The position numbers and the translations under genes were made by a program. This document shows, piece after piece, positions 12,470-23,898 of a stretch of DNA of 64,000 nt; the first letter of the stretch is position 1, and each line of letters starts with the position of its first letter. Where the stretch lies: NCBI RefSeq assembly GCF_000003195.3, contig NC_012875.2:13530083-13594082 (forward strand). Direction: 5' to 3'. This DNA is from Sorghum bicolor. Lineage: Eukaryota > Streptophyta > Magnoliopsida > Poales > Poaceae. The notes beneath the pieces were generated by a model. That model searched no databases and was not told the origin of the DNA. It was given only the letters and a program-made list of their open reading frames with translations.

Positions 12470-13441
12470 TTACTCGAATAGATATGAGTATGACTTCCTC
12501 AGATCATCCTCTCTTTCCCAAGTTGCCTCTGCTTCCGAATGCCGATTCCACTGTACTTTGCACATTCTGATGACCCGACTTCTGGTAACTCTCTCAGCTG
12601 TCTCCAATATTTTGACCGGATACTCCTCATAAGTGAGATCACCTTTAACAGAAAGTTCTTCCAATGGTAATTGCTCCTCAGGTACACGCAAACACTTCTT
12701 AAGTTGTGACACATGGAACACATCGTGCACGCCAGATAAGCTTTCAGGCAACTCTAACGGATACGCTACTTCTCCACACCTTTGCAAAACTTTAAACGGA
12801 CCGACATACATCGGAGCCAGCTTTCCTTTCATATTAAACCTCTTCACACTCCGCATAGGTGACACTTTCAGATAGACATAATCACCTTCTTTGAAAGCTA
12901 GTTCTCTCCTACATGTATCTGCATAACTTTTCTGACGAGACTGAGCAACTCTCAGATTATCCCGGATAGTCCGCACTTGTTGTTCGGCATGCCTAAGCAC
13001 ATCTGCACCAAACACCTGAGTTTCTCCTGTCTGATTCCAAAACAAAGGTGTCCTGCACTTCCGACCATATAGTGCCTCGAACGGTGCCATCTTAAGACTT
13101 TGCTGATAACTGTTGTTGTACAAAAACTCTGCATATGGCAAACTCTTATCCCAACTGGTTCCATACTGCAATGCACAAGCTCTCAACATATCTTCCAGTA
13201 TCTGATTGATCCGCTCGGTCTGTCCATCCGTCTGTGGATGATACGCTGTACTAAAATTCAACTTCGTCCCCAAGGAATCATGCACTGCTTTCCAAAAAGT
13301 AGAGGTAAACTGAGTGCCTCTATCAGATACAATCTTCTTGGGCACTCCATGTAAACATACTATCCGCTCCATATACAACTCTGCTAGTCGAGCTCCTGAA
13401 TCAGTGGTCTTGACCGGCAAGAAGTGAGCAACTTTAGTCAA
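12470..13441 (-). pseudogene. pol, C-terminal part: integrase core end and chromodomain-like tail (copy 2)
   Basis: Continues pol after a nonsense codon. Visible features are the integrase motif S-D-R-G-T-Q-F (second catalytic Asp) and H-P-Q-T-D-G-Q-T-E-R (catalytic Glu), then the GPY/F-like region (P-M-Y-V-G-P-F) and a terminal segment of V-Q-W-x-R-H-S-x-E-A-T-W-E type typical of chromoviral integrase tails, which tether integration to chromatin. The true protein continues from the upstream frame; the first codon here is TTG, not a start. The frame is open to its natural stop at 12470. Confidence 0.88.
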
Positions 13442-15575
13442 TCAATCCACTATTACCCATATTGAATCATATCCTCTCTGTGTACGAGGTAAACCCACTA
13501 TGAAATCCATGCCTACTTCTTCCCACTTCCATTCAGGAATCTTCATTGGTTGCAACAGTCCAGCTGGTCTCTGGTGTTCAGCCTTCACTCGCTGACAAGT
13601 ATCACACAGAGCAACATATTCAGCCACGTCTCTCTTCAAACCATACCACCAGTACTTCTGTTTCAGATCTAGATACATCTTAGTGCTACCAGGATGAATG
13701 GAATATGCTGACTCATGAGCCTCTCTCAGGATCATATCACAAATAGCCTTCACTTCAGGAACACATATCCTTTTTCCAAACCACAAGACACCATTGTCAT
13801 CTACTCTGAATCCTGGTGCCTTGCCTAATACCACATTCTGTGCTATCTCCTTTAGTTTCTCGTCTTCCAACTGTCCTTTCAATATCTCTTCCTCTAGTGT
13901 AGGAGTGATCTCAACTTCCATAGCATTTACTACAATTCCCAAGTTCAAATATGCAAATTCAGCACACAACTCCTCAGATTCAGGTGTCGCCCAAAGCTCA
14001 TTAGCATATTTCTTTCTGCTAAGTGCATCAGCTATGACGTTCGCCTTTCTAGGATGAAAATGCACTTCCAAATCATAATCCTTTATCAGTTCCAACCATC
14101 TGCGTTGCCTCAAATTCAGATCTGTCTGGGTGAAGATGTACTTCAAACTCTTATGATCAGTGTATATGTCACTCTTATGCCCAATCAAATAGTGTCTCCA
14201 AATCTTCAATGCATGAACCACAGCTACTAACTCCAAATCATGAGTAGGATAATTCAGTTCATGTTTCCTCAACTGTCTAGATGCATAAGCAACAACTCTA
14301 CCTTCTTGCATAAGAACACAACCCAAACCCAGACGAGAAGCATCACAATAGATAGAGAAACTCTTACTCAGATCTAGCAATACCAGCACAGGTGCAGTAG
14401 TCAACCTCTTCTTGAATTCCTCGAAACTAGCTTGGCACTTATCAGACCATACAAACTTAGCATTCTTCTCCAATAGAGCAGTCATAGGCTTTGCAAGTTT
14501 TGAGAACCCTTCAATGAATCTACGATAGTAACCAGCTAAACCAAGAAAACTGCGAATTTCACTTACATCCGTAGGTGGTTTCCAATTCAGCACCTCTCTC
14601 ACCTTACTAGGATCCACTGCAATACCACCATTAGAGACAACATGACCAAGAAAGGAAACTTCCTCCAACCAAAACTCACATTTACTACGCTTAGCATACA
14701 ACTTATGTTCTCTAAGTTTCTGTAAGACCAATCTCAGATGTTCAGCATGTTCTTCCTTGGTTTTAGAGAATACCAGAATATCATCAATAAAGCCTACCAC
14801 AAACTTATCAAGATACTCCATAAATACTTTATTCATCATGTACATAAAGTAAGCTGGTGCATTGGTCAATCCAAAAGACATAACTGTATACTCATACAAC
14901 CCATACCTTGTTGTGAAAGCTGTCTTTGGTATATCTGAATTCCGAATCTTCAATTGATGATAACCAGAACGCAAATCAATCTTAGAGAACACACAAGCAC
15001 CTCTTAGCTGATCAAACAATTCATCAATCCTAGGCAAGGGATATTTATTCTTGATCGTGACCTCATTAAGTGACCGATAATCAACACACATCCTCTGACT
15101 ACCATCCTTCTTATCAACAAAGATAACTGGTGCACCACATGGTGATGAACTAGGACGAATGAACCCATTATCTTGCAATTCCTTAATTTGGTTCTTAAGT
15201 TCTTCAAGTTCATTAACCCCCATTCTATATGGTCTTTTAGCTATGGGTGCAGTACCAGGTAGTAATTCAATAATAAATTCAATGTCTCGGTCAGGCGGCA
15301 TACCTGGCAATTCATCTGGAAAGACATCCGAAAACTCATCCACTACCAGATTCTGAGGATCAACATCATCATTCAGTTGGTTCACTTTGGCTGTGAGTGG
15401 TGCTTGCACTGTTACATCAACACTGATCCGTTCCCCCTTTGGTGTTGTCAGAGCCACTACTCTCTCCTTGCACTTAATATCTGTGTCATGTTGCTTCATC
15501 CAATCCAAACCCAAGATCACATCTATGCCTGAAGTTCTCATAACCATGGGACTGATAGGAAAATCTACCCCCTTA
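13442..15575 (-). pseudogene. pol, main part: protease end, RT, RNase H, integrase N-terminus (copy 2)
   Basis: Open frame of about 700 residues. It contains the end of the protease (I-L-G-L-D-W-M), a Ty3/gypsy reverse transcriptase with F-I-D-D at 14777-14791, an RNase H domain (Y-C-D-A-S near its start; T-D-H-K-S-L-K later), and the integrase N-terminus with its zinc-binding region (H...C-D-T-C) and first catalytic Asp (G-M-D-F-I). It stops at TGA 13442-13444, where the same frame resumes as the integrase core. CGA to TGA at a CpG would explain the stop by deamination of methylated C. On the other side, the frame shifts at the C run near 15568-15572. Confidence 0.9.
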
Positions 15576-15780
15576 AAGAAAGACTTGCTGAGGGGCAACA
15601 TAAAGAAACTGGTATAGTCCCACCCGGTGAATTAACTAGCATAGGGGTTTTCATTGCAACTAGTGGAATGCTATGAACTCTAACAAATGCTTGTGATATG
15701 AATGTATGCGAAGCTCCAGAATCAAATAAAACTGTAGCAGGAATAGAGTTGATACTGAACGTACCCATCATGATTTCTGG
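15570..15780 (-). pseudogene. Retropepsin-like protease segment (copy 2)
   Basis: Minus-strand frame with the aspartic protease signature F-D-S-G-A-S (codons at 15715-15723) followed by H-T-F-I-S. It is almost identical to the protease in copy 1. The frame is broken at both ends relative to copy 1: a C run of five here, six in copy 1, near 15568-15572; and one base fewer near 15800-15810. The catalytic residues themselves are intact. Confidence 0.8.
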
Positions 15781-15811
15781 TCCCTCCTGAACAGTTTCTG
15801 CTGCACGTTGT

Positions 15812-16038
15812 TCACCTTTGCTGAATTAGGAGTGGATCTCCGGTCGTTGTACTGTGGATTAAACTTCTCTGGGCAATCATAGGACATATGTCCTTCCTTC
15901 CCACAACGGAAACACATGGTAGGAGTGTTAGAAGCACTTCTTTTTGTGGAGTTGGCATTTGAGTTCCCTGAGCGAGGTGTCTGCTGACCATGCTGCTGCT
16001 GATTATAGTTACGTTGCTGGAATGGAGGACGTTGGTTC
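15812..16038 (-). pseudogene. gag C-terminal part with zinc knuckle (copy 2)
   Basis: Minus-strand remainder of gag downstream of the solo LTR: a Gln/Asn-rich linker, then a CCHC zinc knuckle at 15873-15914 (C-x2-C-x4-H-x4-C), the nucleic-acid-binding nucleocapsid motif. The reading frame comes from comparison with copy 1; a different overlapping open frame in this stretch is a shadow. Confidence 0.75.
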
Positions 16039-16689
16039 TGTTGGGTATTTTAAACGCAAATAGAAAAATCCGCAAGCGCACGGATACCGATGTAGCCTTC
16101 ACCTGGGAGTATTCCAGAGTATCGATTTTCCACAGAGAACGTGAGTGTACTAATTAAGATCCAAGATCGCCCAAGGATAACTATATAATTGTTTTTGGTG
16201 GGAAGAGAGGAAGTTTCCTGAGAGTTCTCTAGTTGATCTAAGAATCAAGGATTACTTCAAGATTATCTATATCGGGACATCAGAGCACTAACCACAGAAA
16301 GAGATGAGAAGGGGGCTAGGAAGGTCTGACTACGGTCCTACAAACACCGATCCGAACGTGGTGGAATACGTCGACCGTTAGGGCTGTCACTACCCTAAGG
16401 CTACCACAACAATCCGCAGGATTGGGTGCAATTCCAGGTAATTGCAAGACTAAACACCACGTCTAATCTATTAATTACTACTCTAGCGTTATAAAGACTA
16501 GAGCACTTGATGCAAGCGGGAATCCAATAAATAACTTGAATGTAAATAAAAGTAATTAAAGAACTCAGGAGTTATGAATTGAAGAACCTGGAGAACGATG
16601 AAGAACGAACCAGTTGCTGCAAAAGTACAATGTTGAGGAAGATCCGACTGATCCGGCTCCTCCTCCGCTCTCCTCTTCTCTCTCCCTAT

Positions 16690-16805
16690 TTTCTAGATTA
16701 CAACTAGAACTAACTAGAACTAGAACTAGAGGAACTAGAACTAGAACTAGATGAACTAGAACTAGATCTAGATGAACTAGAGGTAGAACTAGAAGAACTA
16801 GAGGG
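16690..16805. repeat. Microsatellite-like AACTAG array in the solo LTR
   Basis: A run of imperfect hexamers (aactag, with gatgaa and gaggaa variants) about 115 bp long. Element B LTRs lack an equivalent array at the matching place. Confidence 0.8.
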
Positions 16806-16890
16806 ATCCTCTCTACTTGGATGAAGAATTGAAACCCTAACTTTGATTCTGTAGAAGAGGTATGCCTCCAGGGGCTGGTGGGGGTCTGCT

Positions 16891-16898
16891 TATATAGT
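16891..16898 (-). promoter_or_regulatory. TATA box of the solo LTR
   Basis: The minus strand reads GACTATATAAGCAG. Placement matches the TATA box of the element B LTR. Confidence 0.6.
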
Positions 16899-16900
16899 CC

Positions 16901-16975
16901 AGGAAGAGTAGCCCCCAAGAAATCTAGGAAGAGTAGCCCCTAAGAAATCTAGGAAGAGTAGCTTCCAAGGAATTT
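16901..16975. repeat. Three tandem copies of a 25 bp repeat
   Basis: AGGAAGAGTAGC starts at 16901, 16926 and 16951. It lies just upstream of the solo-LTR TATA box in minus orientation, which would be U3 enhancer territory. Confidence 0.85.
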
Positions 16976-17396
16976 CCACGTTATTCTCCACCATCCGATC
17001 AAACCGACCTTCATCGTGTGATTTTTCTCGATCCTTAGAGTCGGTGGAGCATAATCCCCGAGACTCGTGCTGATTGGCCAGCAGAGGAGGGCGGGCGTCC
17101 AGGGGGGTAGGGCGGGCGCCCTGCCTCCGGGCCCGCTCGGCCTCCCGTTCGTTCTCGTGGCTTCTGGAGTCTTCTAGATGATAGAAAATTGCGCGGCACG
17201 TTAATATCTCTATGTAATCCCGACGTGTGGGCCTTTCTTCCGTATTTCCTGATAACCCCCTGCAGAAATAGACAAACACCAAAACTCATGGAATTCTATT
17301 AGATAAAACCCTAAGTCTGGGTGTTGGTTGCATTTGGATCCTTTTCCATGATTAATTGATGGTTAAATGTGAGCATTAAGGACCGTCAATAGGTTC

Positions 17397-18250
17397 CCAC
17401 TCTGTGACTGATTCTGGAAACGCTGGGGTTGCTGGTTGCGGTTCCACTGACTAACTGGTCCCTGGAACTTCTGCTGATGGCCTTGATGGGAACTGAAACG
17501 CTGACGGTTGTTGCTCCCAGAACCTTGTGCCAGCATCCTTCTCTTCTTATCCTGACTCTTCCGCATATTATCAAGCACGATAGCACGATTCACAAGAGCC
17601 TGGAAGGTAGGATAGGTGTTTCCAGCCAACTGCAACCTGAGCTCATAGTACAGACCTTTCATGAATAGACGCTGCTTATCGGCATCTTCCCTGACATCAT
17701 TCGGAGCATAGCGAGCCAACTGTTCAAAGGTGTCATGATATTCTGCCACAGTCATCGAGCCCATCCTGAGTGATCTGAATTCTTCTTGCTTGAGTTCCAT
17801 CATTCCCTCACTTATATGTCGAGCTCTGAAGTCTCTACAGAATTCTAGCCATGTGACAGGAGGAGCATTGTTGGGACGAGCAGCTTGATATGACTCCCAC
17901 CATGTCTGAGCTGCCCCTTGAAGTTGTCCAGAAGCATACAACACTTTTTCCATGTCATTGCACTGGGCTATGTTCAGTTGCCTCTCTACAGCACGAAGCC
18001 AATCGTCTGCCTCCATAGGATCAGCTGAGTGTGTGAACACCGGAGGTCTTCCCTTCATAAATTCACCACACTTATCTCTCACATGGACAGGTGGTGGTGT
18101 TGGTGGAGGTTGCTGCTGTAAGTGCTGCATGAAGACGTGCATCATCTCATTTTGGGTTTGCATGAGTTCCTCCACAGTGATTGGGTCATTGCCACCATTG
18201 CCATTGCCACGGCCTCTACCTCTGCCTCTTCCCCTTGCTGCCATCTGCAT
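17397..18250 (-). pseudogene. gag N-terminal part (copy 2)
   Basis: From ATG 18250 (or 18244) the minus strand encodes an RG-repeat N-terminus, a Gln/Pro-rich stretch and the retrotransposon gag domain, nearly the same as copy 1. The frame is open up to the solo LTR boundary at 17397; the last residues of the longer open frame are LTR sequence, not gag. The N-terminal RG run and the capsid-like helical region would package element RNA in cytoplasmic particles. Confidence 0.85.
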
Positions 18251-19168
18251 TCCAAGGTATATAAACACATCTTAGTAACGTCCAACATGACAATTACAAG
18301 AGTTAACGGAATCTGAAATTTTCTGGGTGACATCCAACATCAGCAGATCAGAAAATCAGTCATATCTCGAGTTCCAGAATTCAAAAAGATACATGCTGTA
18401 CACCATTGGAAAGATAAAGAAATTGTCTACAGCTTTAATTTAGATCATATTACCAGATTCCAAAGTTAGGTTAATCAAAAACTGTGTACAACCGAAACTG
18501 TTCCAGAATTCCAGACTGCGCAGAAACCTCAACTTTAAACAGTCATAACTCACAGCTCATAATAGATAATATGGTCATTCTTGCGGAATTGGAAAGATAT
18601 GAAAGTCTACTTGTTCCCAGAAAAATTAGATGAACAGTGCACGAACAGATTTTGATTTATACCAGAATCATTGCAGACTGCTCCAGAAAAACAGCAAAAG
18701 ACAGAAACAGGATATGACCCCAAACCACTATTTATTCATGTTCTTACTTAAGGTTTTTAACTAGGGAACTTGTGGATATGCCCACAAGATTCCAGCACTC
18801 ATTACAAAAATCCAAATCAAGCATAAGCATAATAACAAACCAAACCAAACAACAAAAGTTCACACTTCAAGCAATGACTCAACTTGCGGTACTAACGTTC
18901 TCTTCCTATTAAGGGTGAAGATCCTATAACTCCTATTCCAATGACGTTAGAAGGTGGTAAGAAAAGTTCTAAAAGCATATTCAATGCAAGGAGTGGTGAT
19001 GAGAACAAGTCTTTTAAAATAAGCAACAAGGTGAAGATGAATAGGATATAGTGTGGAAGAAAATATCAAGGTCTATAGAGCAAGGATTTATAGCAATTTC
19101 GAAACCTTAAGTCGACCAATTTCTAACTAGGCTTGCGTCCGACAGTCAACAAAGCTTTGATACCAATT
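18251..19168 (-). other. 5' leader of copy 2
   Basis: Non-coding, homologous along its length to the leader of copy 1 and carrying the same degenerate internal repeats. No open frame of interest. Confidence 0.7.
19154..19165 (-). promoter_or_regulatory. Primer binding site, tRNA-iMet type (copy 2)
   Basis: The minus strand reads TGGTATCAAAGC three bases after the 5' LTR, identical to copy 1. Confidence 0.85.
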
Positions 19169-22005
19169 TGTCACACCCATATTTTAAGAACAAAATAGGA
19201 TGTATAAAAGGCTCATATGTGCCCCGGGATTAGTCGCACACATAAGTAGACAAATCTCAAATGTACCATTGCAATGTTTATTACATAGCGGAACATAATA
19301 AATCACGTAGTCTTATACAAAAATGATAGCATAAAGTAAGCAACGCTCTCGACGGAAGCTCCACACAGGGACACTGTTGACTGGTTGACTCCAAACCTAG
19401 TACTCGTAGCGGTAATCCTCATTCCAGTCATCTTCATTGTCATATCCTGAGGTGTTGGGAAATTGCAAGAGTGAGCACATATCGTACTCAACAAGTATAA
19501 CCAGGGGTTCATGAGGCTCAATAAGCTGACATTGGTTTGACTGCATTTAGCTTTTAATAATTGATAGCATGTTTAAGCATTGGATAGCAAATATCAAGGT
19601 AGCATAATTAATCCCATAACCACATGATCAATGTATATAAGAACTAAGAATAACACATATAAACAACATAATAAACCATCATTTATCGTTATTAATCATG
19701 TTCATCAGTGTCCATCTATTCCGTCAGTTTTCCGGGCCGCCCGTATCCGTGGGCACGGCTAGTATACCAGATTTAACACTCTACAGAGGTTGTACATCTT
19801 TACCCATGAGTCATGATTTACCCTTTCGCCCGAGGTAGCTAGTCTCTTAACCCCCTTCCAAGGGAGGTCGGCAGGGATCACTATGAAGCCTTTCAAAAGT
19901 TCGTCTAACAAGTTAGGGCCGCAAGGTTTCCTTCGCGAGCAGATATAGATACCCCCCTTCCGAATGGCACAATGACGCGCAGCCTATACACATAGGGACA
20001 GGGGCTCGCACTATACCCGTGTCGGTTCAGCCCCACTAGCGCCCTTTCGGGTAACCGCTAACAAGCTAGAAAAGTTCTTCATACTAAGCTAAAGCCAGAG
20101 CCATATAGCCCTCATGGTTGTACGAGTTGTCCCAGCTTTTGCCAAGGGATAAGTCCTTATGGAGGGTCAAGATCAATCCAGCAAAAGCCAGAGTTCTTTC
20201 CACCCTTTATATTCAAGTTGCTAGAAAGCTTATTTTATTGTTTATTGTATATTCAAATATTCATGTCACAGGGATCATGGATTAATAATCAAGCACTAGC
20301 AAGAACTACCCAAATGCATATCCAAATAGGTAACAAGGAATACAGGTAACAATCATCTATGATTTTGCTAAGGTCGTCAAGGTGATAGCATGCATATGAT
20401 AAATGTTATATTAATTGTGTATAGGTAACAAGGATAATCCCAAGTTATACTTGCCTTGATCAAAGCTCTCCTGAGCCTACTGGTCTTCAAATGCTTGATC
20501 TTGAGCACCAACGTATGGCTCACCGTCTAATCCCAATCATCAATCAACAACACGCAATCCAATGCAGACAATCATACACAAAGCAAACAAGATATAATTA
20601 GAACATTACACCAATCAGTGGTAAAACAAATATAAAAGTTTATCAAAATATTCTACGCAGCGCTACGATCACACAAACGTAAAGTTCACGAAAATCGGAA
20701 TTAAAACGTGGAAGATATGAATTTTGTAAGATTTCCTATAGAGAAATAATTAATTAAATAGTACCAGGAAATTAAAAAGTTTCAAAACAGTAAACTAATA
20801 TTTCTAACATGTAGAGCATGTAAATACGAAGCTAACGCAATTTGAATGGGTCAAATCGGACTTAAAATGAGCATTTTATAACCAAAACAGTTTCAATGGC
20901 ATTTCTGTAAATTCTGGAAAGCGTACTTTGAACTAAACCGATCGGAAATACGCTTTTAGACTTGAGACACGTAAACTGGGAAATACGTAAAGGACCGCGG
21001 GTTAATTTGTAACTCTTCTCAGGGACTCTTTAACAAATATGCCAGGCGAAGGGGTATCGGCTGATTTCGGCCGTTGGATTAGAAACGGGCGGCATCGGGC
21101 GCATCCAGGGTGACGGGCGGCGATCCGGCCAGCCGGCCCCCCTGCTCCGGCGCGGTGGCGCAATTGCCGCCCGCAGGAAACTCACCGGAGTTCTTCATTT
21201 TCGCGCTCTGGTGCATCCCGGAGCAAGGGAAACACATCGGGAGATGGAGAAGGACTTCGCGAACTCACCACGACGTTTTTCTTGAGCCGGGAGGGTGCGG
21301 GGGTGGCTTGGTGCTCGGCGTGGCGGAGGTTATCTCCGGCGAGATCCGAAACTCGCGGTACACGGGCTAGGATTCGGTTTGGACGGCTTGGACGCGGAAA
21401 AGGGTGCTGCGGCGGTAGAGAAGAGCTTTATAGGGCTCGATTTGACCCCCTTTAGCAAGGAAGTCCAGAGTTTTCGGGATTGATTCGGCCCCCTGGAAGG
21501 AGTCCTGATCGGATGCGAGATGAGGGAGGAGAAAGCGCTGACACGCGGGCCCAAGCTGTCACCCAGAGGGCGCTGGGTCCCGGTCGTCGGTCACAGAGAG
21601 GAAGGGAGAGTGGAGAGACGCGGGCCGCGGGGAAAGGTGGGCCTCGGGAGAGGTTCTGGGCCTCGCGCAGGGGAAAAGAAAAGGAGCAGGCCGGGGGCGA
21701 GGGGAGTTGGGCCTCGGCTTGGATTCCAGGAGCTTTCTCCCTTTTTTTTATTTATTTCTTTTCTGTTTCTTTTTCCAAAGCCTTTCCAAATAGAATTTTG
21801 AAAGCACAAATTATTTCTAACCAACAGAAATCAGCACAAAATAAAATATGTCTCGGCATGAATGCAAAAGCATGTTGCTAGCCTTATGATGAATTTTATT
21901 CCCCACAAAATAATTTTATTTGCTAGGTTTAAATGCTCACAAAAAAAATACTTAAATAAATCAATTAATTCCTATTATTTGAAAATCCAATTTTTGGGTG
22001 TTACA
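19169..22005 (-). repeat. 5' LTR of copy 2 (2837 bp)
   Basis: Ends TGTCACACCC (19169) and GGGTGTTACA (22005). It is followed by the target-site duplication CTCGG and resumed array sequence. It lacks the MITE present in the left LTR. Confidence 0.93.
21425..21432 (-). promoter_or_regulatory. TATA box of copy 2 right LTR
   Basis: The minus strand reads CCCTATAAAGC. As this is the 5' LTR in element orientation, it would be the promoter driving gag-pol. Confidence 0.65.
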
Positions 22006-23798
22006 CTCGGCAAAGACCTTCTTTGTCGAGTGTCAAAAATAAAACACTCTGCAAAGAAAATTTCAAATCGAATTTTGAAGGCCTTAACGAATTCAAATCA
22101 AAAAGTTTTTAACTACAAAGTTATATAAATTTTCAAGATCTACAACATTTAGTTTGATCATTTCTTTATTTGACGAAGCCAAAACAAATTTACTTACAAA
22201 TTTTACATCTCTATCTTATAGTTTATGAAACTACAAGAGAGATATATAAGATTTGAGAAAAATATTAGAATCACCATGTCGGATGAACATATGACAAAAT
22301 AACCTAAATAAACTTTGTGGATCTTGCGAAGTTATGAAATTCAGTATTTGGCAACTTTTTTATTTGAGTTCATCTTGTCATGCAAAACCGCGTTTTTAAT
22401 TGAAAATTTTAAATTTTGATTTGTTTTAAACAACCTCAGATGGAAAAACTCTCTAAATAAACTTTGTAGATCTAAAAAAGTTATGAAACTTTGTAGTCGA
22501 TAACTTTTTGTTTTGAAATCATCTTGTCATGCAAAAACTACATTTGAATTTCTTAAATTTGAAAATTCTTTGCCTAGTGTTTTTCTTTGACACTCGGCAA
22601 AGACCTTCTTTGCCGAGTGTCCAAAATAAAACACTCGGTAAAGAAAATTTCAAATCGAATTTTGAAGGCCTAAACGAATTCAAATCAAAAAGTTTTTATC
22701 TACAAAGTTGTATAACTTCTCAAGATCTACAACATCTATTTTGATCATTTCTTTATCTGACAAAGCCAAAACAAATTTATTTACAAATTTTACATCTCTC
22801 TTATAGTTTATGAAACTACAAGAGCGATATATAAGATTTTAGAAAAATATTAGAATGTAAATGTCGGATGAACATATGACAAAATAACCTAAATAAACTC
22901 TGTAGATCTTGAGAAGTTATGAAATTTTGTATTTGGCAACTTTTTTATTTGAGTTCATCTTGTCATACAAAACCGCGTTTTTAATTGAAAATTTTAAATT
23001 TTGATTTGTTTTAAACAACCTCGGATGGAAAAACTCTCAAAATAATCTTTGTAGATCTCAAAAAGTTATGAAACCTTGTAGTTGATAACTTTTTGTTTTG
23101 AAATCATCTTTTCATGCAAAAACTATATTTGAATTTCTTAAATTTGAAAATTTTTTGCCGAGTGTTTTTCTTCGACACTCGGCAAAGACTTTCTTTGCCG
23201 AGTGTCAAAAATAAAACACTCACCAAAGAAAAATTCAAATCGAATTTTGTAGGCCTAAACGAATTCAAATTAAAAAGTTTTTATCTACAAAGTTGTATAA
23301 CTTCTCAAGATCTACAACATTTATTTTGATCATTTCTTTATCTGACAGAGCCAAAACAAATTTAATTACAAATTTTACATCTCTCTCTTATAGTTTATGA
23401 AACTACAAGAGAGATATATAAGATTTTAGAAAAATATTAGAATCATCATGTCGGATGAACATATGACAAAATAACCTAAATAAACTCTGTAGATCTTGAG
23501 AAGTTATGAAATTTTGTATTTGGCAACCTTTTTATTTGAGTTCATCTTGTCATGCAAAACCGCGTTTTTAATTGAAAATTTTAAATTTTGATTTGTTTTA
23601 AACCACCTCGGATGGAAAAACTCTCTAAATAAACTTTGTAGATCTAAAAAAGTTATGAAACTTTGTAGTTGATAACTTTTTGTTTTGAAATCATCTTGTC
23701 ATGCAAATACTACATTTGAATTTCTTAAATTTAAAAATTCTTTGTCGAGTGTTTTTCCGTGACACTCGGTAAAGACCTTCTTGCCGAGTGTCAAAAAT
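22006..23798. repeat. TTTGCCGAGTGT palindromic array, segment 2
   Basis: About three units continuing the array after copy 2. The first five bases, CTCGG, are the right target-site duplication. From about 22350 to the gap at 23798 it is nearly identical to 27175-28626. The last bases before the gap show small indels, as at a low-quality contig end. Confidence 0.8.
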
Positions 23799-23898
23799 NN
23801 NNNNNNNNNNNNNNNNNNNNNNNNNNNNNNNNNNNNNNNNNNNNNNNNNNNNNNNNNNNNNNNNNNNNNNNNNNNNNNNNNNNNNNNNNNNNNNNNNN
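23799..23898. other. Assembly gap, 100 N
   Basis: Exactly 100 N, the conventional size for a gap of unknown length. Confidence 0.99.

Larger units (their letters stand above)
16034..17396 (-). mobile_element. Athila-type solo LTR inserted in copy 2 gag (16039-17391, TSD GGTTC)
   Basis: GGTTC flanks the insert at 16034-16038 and 17392-17396. In minus orientation the insert starts TATTGACGGTCC and ends ACCCAACA, and its first several hundred bases resemble the LTR of element B (same order of motifs, including the GGCGCCCGCC pair). It has no internal region and no partner, so it is a solo LTR left by LTR-LTR recombination of a full element. The first dinucleotide is TA rather than TG, probably a point mutation. 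Confidence 0.85.
9343..22005 (-). mobile_element. Tekay/Del-type Ty3-gypsy retrotransposon, copy 2 (full-length, nested insertions)
   Basis: Complete minus-strand element: LTRs 9343-12422 and 19169-22005, PPT, gag-pol, leader, tRNA-iMet-type PBS and a 5 bp target-site duplication. Without the 243 bp MITE the left LTR is 2837 bp, exactly the length of the right one, and the two differ by few substitutions, so insertion was recent. Coding order on the minus strand is gag, protease, RT, RNase H, integrase, then a C-terminal chromodomain-like region. Gag is split by a solo LTR; there are two one-base frame breaks around the protease and one nonsense codon in integrase. Confidence 0.93.
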
